DNA from: Lachnospiraceae bacterium
Lineage (GTDB): Bacteria > Bacillota > Clostridia > Lachnospirales > Lachnospiraceae
Assembly: GCA_910574195.1 (NCBI GenBank)
Contig: CAJTBF010000002.1
Coordinates: forward strand, 297,651-361,650
Direction of reading: 5' to 3'
DNA length: 64,000 nucleotides
Below the pieces are notes generated by a model. That model was not told the DNA's origin. It was given only the letters and a program-made list of their open reading frames with translations, and did no database searches. Position 1 is the stretch's first letter, and every line of letters begins with the position of its first letter. The translations under genes and the position numbers were made by a program. Below are positions 1 through 8,696 of this stretch, in pieces.

Positions 1-1
1 C

Positions 2-1582
2 AGAAAGCTATATGAAAAAGGAGATATTTACAAAGGGTACTATGAAGGAATGTATTGTACACCCTGTGAGTCGTTTTTTACAGAGTCCCAGTTAGTAGAT
101 GGGAAATGTCCGGATTGCGGCAGAGAGGTGCAGCCGGCCAGGGAGGAAGCGTATTTCTTCAAAATGAGCAAGTATGCGGATCGTCTGATTGAACATATTA
201 ATACCCATCCGGAGTTTATTCAGCCGGTGTCCCGTAAAAATGAGATGATGAATAATTTTCTGCTTCCGGGGCTGCAGGACCTGTGTGTTTCCAGGACTTC
301 TTTTCAATGGGGGATTCCGGTAGATTTTGATCCGAAGCATGTGGTATATGTATGGCTGGATGCATTGACCAATTACATTACGGGAATTGGGTATGATTGT
401 GACGGAAAGAGTACGGAACAGTTTCAAAAAAACTGGCCTGCAGATTTGCACCTGATCGGGAAGGATATTATTCGGTTCCATACAATTTACTGGCCGATTT
501 TTCTAATGGCTTTGGATCTTCCTTTGCCGAAGCAGATTTTCGGACATCCCTGGCTTTTGCAGGGAGACGGGAAAATGAGCAAATCCAGAGGAAATGTACT
601 GTATGCGGATGAGTTGGTAGAGTTTTTCGGTGTAGATGCAGTACGTTATTTTGTACTTCATGAGATGCCATTTGAAAATGACGGTGTGATTTCCTGGGAG
701 CTGATGGTAGAACGACTGAATTCGGATCTGGCCAATACACTGGGCAATCTGGTCAATCGGACGGTGTCCATGACAAACAAATATTTTGGCGGTACGGCAG
801 CAGACCGGGGAGCGGCAGAAGACGTTGATATGGATTTGAAGAGGGTGGCAGAACAGACACCCGGACTTGTGGAAGCAAAGATGGAAGAATTGCGTGTAGC
901 AGATGCGATTACGGAAATTTTTCATCTGTTTAAGCGCTGCAATAAGTATATTGATGAGACTATGCCCTGGGTGCTGGCGAAAGATGAGGCGAAAAAGGAA
1001 CGTCTGGAGACGGTATTGTGGAATCTGATTCAAAGTATTTCGGCCGGTGCAAAACTGTTGGAGCCTTTTATGCCCTCTACCAGTAAGAAAATTCTGGAAC
1101 AATTGAATGACGGACATGTAACGGATAAACCGGAAATTTTATTCCAACGTCTGGATTTGAAAGAGGTTATGGAAAAAGTGGAAAAACTTCATCCGGTTTC
1201 GGACGGGGAGGAAGGAAAAACAGCGGAAGAAGAGGGGATTGATATCGAAGGGAAACCGGAGATTTCATTTGAAGATTTTGGTAAAATGCAGTTTCAGGTA
1301 GGGGAGATTATTGCCTGTGAGGAAGTGAAAAAGTCCAGAAAGCTTCTTTGCTCCAAGGTGAAGATCGGAAGTCAGGTGAAGCAGATTGTATCCGGGATCA
1401 AAGCAGAATATTCTCCGGAAGAAATGATCGGGAAAAAAGTAATGGTGCTTGTGAACCTGAAACCGGCGAAACTGGCAGGAGTGCTGTCGGAAGGAATGTT
1501 ACTCTGCGCGGAGGATGCGGCAGGAAATTTGTCTCTGGTAATACCTGAGAGGGAAATGCCCTCCGGCGCGGAAATCCGGTAG
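2..1582 (+). CDS. metG: Methionyl-tRNA synthetase, 3' part (start outside window)
   Basis: This enzyme charges tRNA-Met with methionine in the cytoplasm. The reading frame is open from the first bases, so the N-terminal half of the Rossmann catalytic domain lies outside the window. Visible parts in order are a zinc-binding knuckle with two Cys pairs (CTPC, then CPDC), the catalytic-domain stretch around VYVWLDALTNY, the KMSKS signature (KMSKSRG, near nt 575), an anticodon-binding helical domain, and a C-terminal EMAP/Trbp111-type tRNA-binding domain starting near FEDFGKMQFQVGEI. That domain arrangement is normal for Firmicutes MetRS. Identity is near certain. The gene stops at TAG 1580-1582 and no obvious strong terminator follows directly. 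Confidence 0.96.
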   Translation, partial: RKLYEKGDIYKGYYEGMYCTPCESFFTESQLVDGKCPDCGREVQPAREEAYFFKMSKYADRLIEHINTHPEFIQPVSRKNEMMNNFLLPGLQDLCVSRTSFQWGIPVDFDPKHVVYVWLDALTNYITGIGYDCDGKSTEQFQKNWPADLHLIGKDIIRFHTIYWPIFLMALDLPLPKQIFGHPWLLQGDGKMSKSRGNVLYADELVEFFGVDAVRYFVLHEMPFENDGVISWELMVERLNSDLANTLGNLVNRTVSMTNKYFGGTAADRGAAEDVDMDLKRVAEQTPGLVEAKMEELRVADAITEIFHLFKRCNKYIDETMPWVLAKDEAKKERLETVLWNLIQSISAGAKLLEPFMPSTSKKILEQLNDGHVTDKPEILFQRLDLKEVMEKVEKLHPVSDGEEGKTAEEEGIDIEGKPEISFEDFGKMQFQVGEIIACEEVKKSRKLLCSKVKIGSQVKQIVSGIKAEYSPEEMIGKKVMVLVNLKPAKLAGVLSEGMLLCAEDAAGNLSLVIPEREMPSGAEIR

Positions 1583-1873
1583 AATTTGCGGAGATGATAC
1601 GGGATGCCCGGATGGGTATACCTATGGGACAATGAAAGCTATCCACTCGCCCGAAGAGCATTCAATGCGGGATGTCCGGATGGAATATCTAATCGGATAT
1701 TAGTGATTCAATTAGTATGCTTGCAGGACGTATTAGGAAAAGTTAAAGGTCAAAAAGATAATTTTTGTAGGATATATTCTGTGTGTGTATTTGTATATAA
1801 AACATAAATATTCAGAAAATTATATACAAAATAATCAATTATAAATTTATTTAAAAAAATATAAAAAGATGCA
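1583..1873. other. Intergenic region with a 16-bp direct repeat
   Basis: No gene is supported here. Two copies of CGGGATG(C/T)CCGGATGG occur at 1600-1615 and 1668-1683, one mismatch apart, just after metG. The rest becomes very A+T-rich towards the promoter at 1874. The repeat could be a decayed hairpin or duplication; no function is evident. Confidence 0.5.
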
Positions 1874-1902
1874 TTGACAAATGAAGGCGGGTGTGATATT
1901 AT
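1874..1902 (+). promoter_or_regulatory. Strong sigma-A-type promoter
   Basis: TTGACA (1874-1879), a 17-nt spacer and TATTAT (1897-1902) match the housekeeping promoter consensus well, inside an AT-rich stretch. It points into a segment with no convincing gene that ends at the terminator at 2638-2680. Confidence 0.7.
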
Positions 1903-1908
1903 AAATTC

Positions 1909-2680
1909 AATCCAAAAGAGATCCAAAAGCAGATCTCAGAAAGGAGATATCTACAATAGATATATTTGAAAGAGTAATTTTCTATGGTAGATAATTGAAG
2001 TATCAGAAAGAAGGAGGTAGAGGTCCCGTGGACAGTATAGTAATAGTTACAACACAATATGTCAGTGGTATGGTAGATGGAAGTTCCTGTGCAGAAGAGA
2101 CCTTTACTCATTGAAGAGAAAAGGATTCGGTAAATATAGAATGAAAAGGTAAAATGATCGGAGAGTTTAGGAAGCCGGATCATAGTCAAAAGATTTCACA
2201 TCTGCAGACATATTGCATACAGATACCACAGATAATCGAATTTCCTATGATGTGTAAAGAAACATGAAAAGGAATAATATTTCATAGAAAGCATAGAAGG
2301 TTATAGAAGGAATAATTTAGTAAGGTACCGGAATACTGAAGAACAGTACTGCGGTGGGTGAAGAATTATAGAAGGAATAGCTGAGGGATGTGCTTTAGAG
2401 TATGAGCGTATTACCAGATACTGATGAAGTGGAAACAGAAACAGAGGCGGATGCAGAAAAAGCAGAAAATTTTGGGAAAGGACAAGACAGAAGCCGGGGC
2501 AGAAACACAAGTCAGAGAGATGGATTTGGTTAGAAAAGAAAGAAGACTCAGTATAAAAGTAAAGGTCTTTACAGGAACGAAATCGGAAGATTCCTCCGAT
2601 TTACAGATAAATAAGATGATAAAATTGAATATAAATTAAAAGGCATCCTCCGCGGAACGGTTTGGATGCCTTTATTTTTT
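1909..2680 (+). ncRNA. Candidate non-coding transcript or decayed gene
   Basis: A strong promoter and an intrinsic terminator bracket about 770 nt with no long open frame. Short open stretches exist: a GTG at 2029 behind AGGAGG gives 28 residues, and an ATG at 2402 gives 43 residues rich in Glu. Neither looks like a known protein. The unit is purine-rich and repeats a TATAGAAGGAATA-like motif (near 2301 and 2368). It may be a large structured RNA or the remains of a gene with several frameshifts; I cannot choose between these from one sequence. Confidence 0.35.
2638..2680 (+). terminator. Intrinsic terminator
   Basis: AGGCATCC (2641-2648) pairs with GGATGCCT (2664-2671) and is followed by a T-rich run to 2680. 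It closes the transcript that starts at the 1874 promoter. Confidence 0.8.
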
Positions 2681-2708
2681 TGACAATAGGGAATAGTTAT
2701 GGTAAACT
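2680..2708 (+). promoter_or_regulatory. Promoter for the giant acidic gene
   Basis: TTGACA (2680-2685), a 17-nt spacer and TAAACT (2703-2708) lie directly after the previous terminator's T-run. The 5' leader of about 225 nt contains the palindromic repeat at 2792-2837. Confidence 0.5.
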
Positions 2709-2791
2709 ATACTGTACGAAAGAATGCGTTTTGAAAAAGTGTTCCGGTTTATATTCAGAATCATAGAGATGCAGACCGGAACATGTATCTT

Positions 2792-2837
2792 CCGTCACCA
2801 GGCAGCACAGTGCCTGGTGTGGTGTGAACAGTAACGG
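2792..2837. repeat. Palindromic intergenic repeat (unoccupied relative of the ICE target site)
   Basis: ACCAGGCA (2797-2804) and TGCCTGGT (2811-2818) form a perfect 8-bp stem with loop GCACAG. Outer arms CCGTCAC and GTAACGG can also pair with one wobble. The same sequence, starting GTATCT(C/T)CCGTCACCAGGCA, is what the ICE interrupts at 10130-10147 and 58025-58053, so this looks like a dispersed chromosomal repeat. Confidence 0.75.
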
Positions 2838-2938
2838 AAAATAGTCTGTGAAGATACGTTTGGAAGAGAATGATAATTTTTGTGCTTGCATAGAATGAAT
2901 CTACAAAAAAGTACGAATAAAATGATGAGGTGAACGTG

Positions 2939-5900
2939 GTGGATAAGTACGAGTATAAGCAGAAAACAGAACAGATGCTTGAGCTTATGGAGGAAGGTGC
3001 ATATAGTAAAGCCGCGGTGATTGCGGATGCTATAGACTGGAAGCGGGTACGTAATACGAAGATGCTGATAGATGTCAGCGAGATTTATGAAAAAAGTGGG
3101 GACTATCGGAAGAGTTATGATGTTCTGAACATTGCTTATCACCGTGCGGAAGGAAGCCGAAAGGTTTTGTATCAGCTTTGCACGCTTGCGCTGAAGACGA
3201 AGAATGTGGATGAAGCAATTGATTACTATGATGAATTTGTGCAGATTGCGCCAAAGGATCCGAACCAGTATATCCTGCGTTATCAGATTCTGCGTGCCCA
3301 GAGGGCGCCGGTAGAACAGCAGATTGAGGTATTGGAGGCCTTTAAGAAAGCGGAATACATTGAAGAATGGGCGTATGAACTGGCAAAGCTGTATCAGGAA
3401 GCCGGTATGACGGCGGAGTGTCTGGATGAATGTGATGATTTGATTTTATGGTTCAGTGAAGGCAAATACGTCTATCAGGCCATGGAACTGAAGATGCGCT
3501 ATAAACCTCTGACACCTTCTCAGCAGGAAAAGTATGATCACCGGTTTGACGGTTTGTCAAATGAAACCGTTGAGATGCCGGATCTGGTGGAATATAAGAA
3601 CAGCACGGAAGCCGCGGAAGAGGTGGAGGAGAAAGAAGAGCTGAAGAAGGCAGGAGAGGTTGCGCCAAAAGAAGATGAGATTCCGCTTTCCGCGCCGAAG
3701 ACACCGGATATAATGAAAAAAATAGGCAATACTATGAAATTGGACGAAGCGTTGAAGAGCCTGTTGAATTTTGCGCCGGATACCGAGGGAAAAGAAAGAG
3801 AGAGAGACTCTTCCGGCGATCCGGTTAGTACGGATGTTGTGTTTGAAGAGGACAGGAAAAGTTCCTTTGATACTGCGATTGAAGAGATTGAATCGATTGC
3901 AGATCTAAATCTGGCGGATACTTTTTCCGGTCAAAAAGGAATAAAGGAACTGAAAGTAGATCCGGATCTGGAGGAATTGCGGCCGGAACCGTTACCGGGA
4001 GAGGTGGGAGGCGGGGACACCATTATTTTCCAGAAAATCACCCGGGAAGATCTGCAAAGGCATAACGAAAGTGCAGAGATTGCCGAGGATCTGGATGAGA
4101 ACGCAAAAGCTCTTATGGAGGAATTGGACGCGGAAGCGAAAGCACTGATGGAGGGACTGGATACCGCGGAAGCGAGCAACACTTTGGAAGAAGTGGACGA
4201 AGAGAGAGAGGAGAACGGAGAATCCGAAGCGCCAGAGCAGGAAGCGGCTCCGGAGATAAAAGAAGGAGAAGCGGGAAAGACGGTGCCGGAGAACGGGGCT
4301 GAGCGTGAAAATACACAGATTGAAGGACAGATGAGCCTTTTGGATCTTATGGCAGGTTTCGAGTCATTGCCGGACGAATCAGATCCTGCTGATGTTTTGG
4401 AGGAAGAGATACAGGAAGGGGAGAAAAGTGGGACTCCGGAAGGAGAACCAGAGCAATTGGGAGAACTGCCGGAAGTGCAGGAAGAAGTCCTGGTGGAACA
4501 TACTGTGGAAGATGTGGCGGTGGATGAGACGGAGGAGGAGAAACAGGTCCGTCTGCCGGAAGAAGATGCCGGGGAAGAGGAGAGAATGGATAATAAGAAA
4601 AAGGTAGAATCAATTTTGCCCGCGGATATTCAGCGTTTGATTGATGAGATTGAAGGCGTCATTCCGGAAGAAACAGAAGAAGATGCTGTGATGTCGGAAG
4701 AGATTTCGGAAGAAGAATTGTTTGAGAATATGGGGGAAGTTGCAGAAAGTCTGCGTGTAGACGAGTCTTCCGAAGTATTTGAAGATTACGATGATGTTCT
4801 GGATGAAGAGGAGTATGTAGAAGAACTGCAGGAAGAAGAGGAATCGGAAGAGACTGCGGAATATGCCGATGATTACGGAAAGGGAGAGGAAAAATATATT
4901 AAGAGTTCCGGGGAAGATCATGTAGAGGAAGCAGAATATACCGGCGGCTATGAGGAAGCCGGAGAGTACGGGGATGCGTACGAGGAAGACAGTGAGTACG
5001 CCGAAGAGTATAAGGAAGTCGGCTCCGAGGAAGAGAGCGGATATCCGGATGAATATGAGGAAGGTAGTTACGAAGAGGACGGCGAGTACGAAGGAGAGGC
5101 CTACGAAGAAGAGGCCTACGTAGAAGCGGAATATGAAGAAGCCCGTGATGAAGATACCGGCGAGTATGCAGAGGGAATCTATGAAGAAGCAGGCTACGAA
5201 GAAGACGGTTTTGGGGAAACCGGAGAGTATGAGGAAGGAAGCTACGAAGAAACCGCTTACGAAGAGGAAGGTTCCGCGGAAACCGATGAATATGTGGGAG
5301 AGTATGAGGAAGGGACCTACGGGGAAACTGCTTACGAAGAGGACGGCTACGAGGAAGTCGGAGACTATGCCGGAGAGTATGAGGAAGAAAGCTACGGAGA
5401 AACCGCTTACGAAGAGGACGGCTACGAGGAAGCCGGAGACTATGCCGGAGAGTATGAGGAAGAAAGCTACGAGGAAACCGACTACGAAGAAGACGGTTAT
5501 GAAGAAGCCGGAGACTATGCGGATGAGTACGAGGAAGGTTTCTACGAAGAAGAGGACGAATATGAAGAAGGCATCTACGAAGAAGATGGGGAGTACACCG
5601 ATGCATATGAGGATGAATATGCATACGAAGAGGGCAGTGAGCTGATTGAAGAAAGTCTCAAGGAGGAGTTCAGCCCAAACTGGGATGCGGAGGATTTGTA
5701 TGATGAACGAGAGATGGAGGAGGAGGAAGAAGAGGAAGAAATAGATCTTCTTTCGGCGACAACACCTCTCAGCAGAAAAGAAACGGCAAAGATGATCGCC
5801 ACTGGGAAGACGTCTCCGCTGCCTTTGGATGAAATATCAGATGCATTGTCCATGTCCGATACAGGATTTATTGTTCACGGAAAATATGATTTGAAGACGC

Positions 5901-6682
5901 AAAGCGGTATCGGAACCCGGGCGGGCCTTACCGAGGAACAAAAAAAGCTGTTCTCCTACTTTGTACCGGTTCGTGGTATGAGCGAACAGCTTGTGGATGT
6001 ATTGGAGCAGGATAAGAACTGTACAAATCGACAGGGAACTTCCAGTATTGGAAATTTATTGATTATTGGAAATAAGGGGAATGGAAAAACTGTACTTGCA
6101 GTGGATGTGGTAAAGGCAATCCAAAAGCAGCGTGGAATCCAGCAGGGAAAAGTTGCAATTGTGACAGGGGATTCTCTGAATAAGAAGAAAATCAGTGATA
6201 TTTTCAATAAGCTATATGGTGGTGCGCTGATTATTGAAAAAGCCGGAAAGATGAATGAAAAAACAGTTGCCAGAGTGAACAAGGCAATGGAAAGAGACAC
6301 AGGGGAACTTTTGATTGTATTGGAGGATCAGAGGAAGCCTCTGGACCGGCTTTTGAGTTCGGACAGAGAGTTCCGCAGAAAGTTTACAAGCCGGTTGGAA
6401 GTACCGATTCTGATTAATGATGAATTGGTTACATTTGGACAGGCATACGCGCAGGAAAACGGATATCAGATTGACGAGATGGGAATTTTGGCATTGTACA
6501 GCCGGATTGATACACTCCAGAGAGAAGATCATGCCGTGACGATCGCAGAGGTAAAAGAGGTTATGGACGAGGCGATGGAGCATTCCCAGAAAGCGTCGGC
6601 GAAAAAATTGATGCGTCGTGTTTTCGGAAGAAATACAGATGATTCTGATCGGATTATTCTGACAGAGAAAGATTTTAACTGA
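2939..6682 (+). CDS. Giant acidic TPR and P-loop ATPase-like protein
   Basis: A protein of about 1247 residues of unknown function. The N-terminal ~200 residues are helical repeats of TPR type. A very acidic Glu/Asp-rich linker follows. Roughly residues 650-900 are a Tyr-Glu tandem repeat with units like YEEDGYEEAGDYAGEYEEES in near-identical copies (nt 5330-5520). The C-terminal ~220 residues hold a Walker A motif (GNKGNGKT, nt about 6070) and an ATPase-like fold with a LLIVLED strand, resembling the CbxX/SpoVK type of AAA domain. No signal peptide or membrane span is seen. GTG at 2939 is chosen because GAGG (2927-2930) is at proper spacing; GTG 2930 and 2936 are alternatives. Function is not known to me. 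Confidence 0.85.
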   Translation: MDKYEYKQKTEQMLELMEEGAYSKAAVIADAIDWKRVRNTKMLIDVSEIYEKSGDYRKSYDVLNIAYHRAEGSRKVLYQLCTLALKTKNVDEAIDYYDEFVQIAPKDPNQYILRYQILRAQRAPVEQQIEVLEAFKKAEYIEEWAYELAKLYQEAGMTAECLDECDDLILWFSEGKYVYQAMELKMRYKPLTPSQQEKYDHRFDGLSNETVEMPDLVEYKNSTEAAEEVEEKEELKKAGEVAPKEDEIPLSAPKTPDIMKKIGNTMKLDEALKSLLNFAPDTEGKERERDSSGDPVSTDVVFEEDRKSSFDTAIEEIESIADLNLADTFSGQKGIKELKVDPDLEELRPEPLPGEVGGGDTIIFQKITREDLQRHNESAEIAEDLDENAKALMEELDAEAKALMEGLDTAEASNTLEEVDEEREENGESEAPEQEAAPEIKEGEAGKTVPENGAERENTQIEGQMSLLDLMAGFESLPDESDPADVLEEEIQEGEKSGTPEGEPEQLGELPEVQEEVLVEHTVEDVAVDETEEEKQVRLPEEDAGEEERMDNKKKVESILPADIQRLIDEIEGVIPEETEEDAVMSEEISEEELFENMGEVAESLRVDESSEVFEDYDDVLDEEEYVEELQEEEESEETAEYADDYGKGEEKYIKSSGEDHVEEAEYTGGYEEAGEYGDAYEEDSEYAEEYKEVGSEEESGYPDEYEEGSYEEDGEYEGEAYEEEAYVEAEYEEARDEDTGEYAEGIYEEAGYEEDGFGETGEYEEGSYEETAYEEEGSAETDEYVGEYEEGTYGETAYEEDGYEEVGDYAGEYEEESYGETAYEEDGYEEAGDYAGEYEEESYEETDYEEDGYEEAGDYADEYEEGFYEEEDEYEEGIYEEDGEYTDAYEDEYAYEEGSELIEESLKEEFSPNWDAEDLYDEREMEEEEEEEEIDLLSATTPLSRKETAKMIATGKTSPLPLDEISDALSMSDTGFIVHGKYDLKTQSGIGTRAGLTEEQKKLFSYFVPVRGMSEQLVDVLEQDKNCTNRQGTSSIGNLLIIGNKGNGKTVLAVDVVKAIQKQRGIQQGKVAIVTGDSLNKKKISDIFNKLYGGALIIEKAGKMNEKTVARVNKAMERDTGELLIVLEDQRKPLDRLLSSDREFRRKFTSRLEVPILINDELVTFGQAYAQENGYQIDEMGILALYSRIDTLQREDHAVTIAEVKEVMDEAMEHSQKASAKKLMRRVFGRNTDDSDRIILTEKDFN

Positions 6683-6757
6683 GAAATCGCGGGTTGGAGC
6701 AGAAGCGGCGCCGATGTACTGAAAAACCAGAAAACAGAAGATAAGAGACTTACGAAA

Positions 6758-6800
6758 GAAAACCGTTTGCATAAAAATATATGCAGGCGGTTTTCCTTTG
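6758..6800 (+). terminator. Intrinsic terminator
   Basis: GAAAACCG...TGCAT pairs with ATGCAGGCGGTTTTC (to 6795) and is followed by a short T-rich stretch. It ends the giant acidic gene. Confidence 0.75.
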
Positions 6801-6978
6801 TGAGATACTTAAATGAAGTATATCTTATCGGAACAGAAAACAGACGGCGTTAGTGGAAAGAAAATTTGTAAGGGGTTACATCTGAAATGTTAATATGGGA
6901 AAACTGCATAAAAAATAAGAGGAAATGTTAAAAAAATATCAATTTTATTATGCAATACAACGAATATTATTTGCGGTA

Positions 6979-7007
6979 TTGACATTTCCATATCCACAAT
7001 TTACAAT
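6979..7007 (+). promoter_or_regulatory. Promoter of the TRAP transporter operon
   Basis: TTGACA (6979-6984), 17 nt, TACAAT (7002-7007). The operator at 7013-7026 overlaps the expected transcription start, which suits repression. Confidence 0.75.
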
Positions 7008-7012
7008 AAAAA

Positions 7013-7026
7013 TGTAAACGCTTACA
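7013..7026. promoter_or_regulatory. cre / LacI-family operator
   Basis: TGTAAACGCTTACA is a perfect 14-bp palindrome matching the CcpA cre consensus and the general operator of LacI-family regulators. It sits 6 nt after the -10 box, so a bound repressor would block initiation. CcpA or a dedicated uronate regulator are both possible. Confidence 0.75.
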
Positions 7027-7104
7027 TTATCAGAGGAAAACTCTCTGAAAATGTAAAAACGGAGACATTTCCGGCATAAAAGAAACGAGAAAGGAAAGAG
7101 AAAG

Positions 7105-8169
7105 ATGAGACGTATGAAAAAAGTAGTATCGGTCGTGTGTTGTATCTGTCTGATCCTGGGGCTGGCGGGTTGTGCCTCTTCGGGAGGAGGGGGCACCGTA
7201 GGGCACAAAAGGATCATTCGGATTTCCCATGCACAATCCGAATCCCATCCGGAGCATCTTGGCCTGCTTGCATTCAAAGAGTACGTGGAGGAAAATCTGG
7301 GAGATAAGTATGAAGTACAGATATTCCCAAACGAGATTCTGGGAGCAGCGCAGAGGGCCATTGAACTGACACAGACGGGCGCCATTGATTTTGTTGTGGC
7401 AGGAACGGCCAACTTGGAGACATTTGCGGATATTTATGAGATTTTCAGTATGCCGTATTTGTTTGATTCTGTAGAGGCATATCATGAAACGATGATGGAC
7501 ACGGATTATATGGAACAGATCTATGAGTCCACAGACGAAGCCGGTTTTCGTGTGATGACCTGGTACAATGCAGGTACAAGAAGTTTTTATGCAAAGACAC
7601 CGATTGCAACACCGGAGGATTTGAAAGGAAAGAAAATCCGGGTGCAGCAGTCTCCCGCAAGTGTGGCAATGATGCAGGCGTTTGGGGCGGCAGCCTCTCC
7701 CATGAGTTTTGGCGAGGTTTATACGGCGATTCAGCAGGGGGTAATCGATGGGGCGGAAAATAACGAACTGGCGCTGACGAATAATAAGCATGGAGAAGTT
7801 GCCAAATATTATGCTTACAACAATCATCAGATGGTTCCGGACATGTTGATTGCGAATTTAAAGTTTTTGAATGGTCTTTCGGACGAGGAACGGGAGATTT
7901 TTGTGGAGGCTGCGAGAATTTCCACAGAAGTGGAGATGGAAAACTGGGACGATCAGGTAGCGGAAGCAAAACGAGTTGCAGAAGAAGATATGGGTGTGGA
8001 ATTCACGGAAGTAGATATTGAGGCGTTTAAGGAAAAGGTACTGCCGCTGCATGAGGAAATGTTAAAGGAAAATCCGAAAATCCAGGAGTTCTATGATCAT
8101 ATTCAGGAGATCAATCAGAATGTAGAGAAAACATCCGACCAATCAGAAAAGGAGGCGGAAGAGAAATGA
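7105..8169 (+). CDS. dctP: TRAP transporter solute-binding lipoprotein
   Basis: Extracytoplasmic substrate-binding protein of a tripartite TRAP transporter. The N-terminus has a lipoprotein signal peptide with lipobox LAGC followed by a Ser/Gly linker, so it is expected to be tethered to the outer membrane face. The DctP-family core is visible, including the conserved stretch GKKIRVQQSP and the segment around FGEVYTAIQQGVIDGAENN that shapes the carboxylate-binding Arg pocket. Length (354 residues) is typical. It is the first gene of a dctPQM operon behind a cre-like operator. The neighbouring glucuronate isomerase, now beyond the ICE, suggests a hexuronate substrate; that is inference. Confidence 0.93.
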   Translation: MRRMKKVVSVVCCICLILGLAGCASSGGGGTVGHKRIIRISHAQSESHPEHLGLLAFKEYVEENLGDKYEVQIFPNEILGAAQRAIELTQTGAIDFVVAGTANLETFADIYEIFSMPYLFDSVEAYHETMMDTDYMEQIYESTDEAGFRVMTWYNAGTRSFYAKTPIATPEDLKGKKIRVQQSPASVAMMQAFGAAASPMSFGEVYTAIQQGVIDGAENNELALTNNKHGEVAKYYAYNNHQMVPDMLIANLKFLNGLSDEEREIFVEAARISTEVEMENWDDQVAEAKRVAEEDMGVEFTEVDIEAFKEKVLPLHEEMLKENPKIQEFYDHIQEINQNVEKTSDQSEKEAEEK

Positions 8170-8672
8170 GTACATTGAAGAAACTTCGAAAGGGAATGGA
8201 TACGGTATTAAGTACGGCATGCTTTATTATTTTTGCGTTTATGGTATGCGTGGGAACTTATCAGATTGTAGTGCGCTATTTTTTCAATAGTCCGAGTACG
8301 GTATCCGAGGAACTTTTAACATATAGCTTTACCTGGATGGCTCTTCTTGCTTCGGCTTATGTATTTGGGAAACGGGATCATATGCGGATGGGATTTATTG
8401 CAGATAAATTGACGGGAAAAAAGAAAATGGTAATGGAAATTGCAATTGAACTTTTGATTCTTGCGTTTTCTGTGATTGTGTTGATTTTTGGGGGATTCAG
8501 TATCATGAATCTTACAATGACGCAGGTGACGGCTTCTCTGGGGATTCCGATGGGGACAGTATATACGGTGGTACCGTTGACGGGAGTACTGGTTGTCGTA
8601 TATGCAATTCTGAATATTGTGGATTTGTGCCGGGGAACCGAAGGACAAAAGCAAGAGTGTGCAGAAGAATAA
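8166..8672 (+). CDS. dctQ: TRAP transporter small permease subunit
   Basis: Small integral-membrane subunit of the TRAP transporter, 168 residues, with four hydrophobic helices (about 15-40, 55-70, 90-115 and 125-155). The stretch VVRYFFNSPSTVSEELLTY is the usual DctQ signature region. The start ATG overlaps the dctP stop (ATGA-type overlap), indicating translational coupling. It should pair with the large subunit encoded 24 nt downstream. Confidence 0.93.
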   Translation: MSTLKKLRKGMDTVLSTACFIIFAFMVCVGTYQIVVRYFFNSPSTVSEELLTYSFTWMALLASAYVFGKRDHMRMGFIADKLTGKKKMVMEIAIELLILAFSVIVLIFGGFSIMNLTMTQVTASLGIPMGTVYTVVPLTGVLVVVYAILNIVDLCRGTEGQKQECAEE

Positions 8673-8696
8673 AGGACGAGAGGAGGAAGTGTTTTT

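Noticed and set aside
4899..5645. Long open frames opposite and beside the Tyr-Glu repeat region
   Set aside because: They arise from the repetitive codons of the giant acidic gene, giving His/Arg/Leu- or Lys/Met/Pro-rich nonsense, with no ribosome sites.
7445..7969. Minus-strand frame of 174 codons inside dctP
   Set aside because: Antisense shadow of a well-recognised TRAP binding protein gene.
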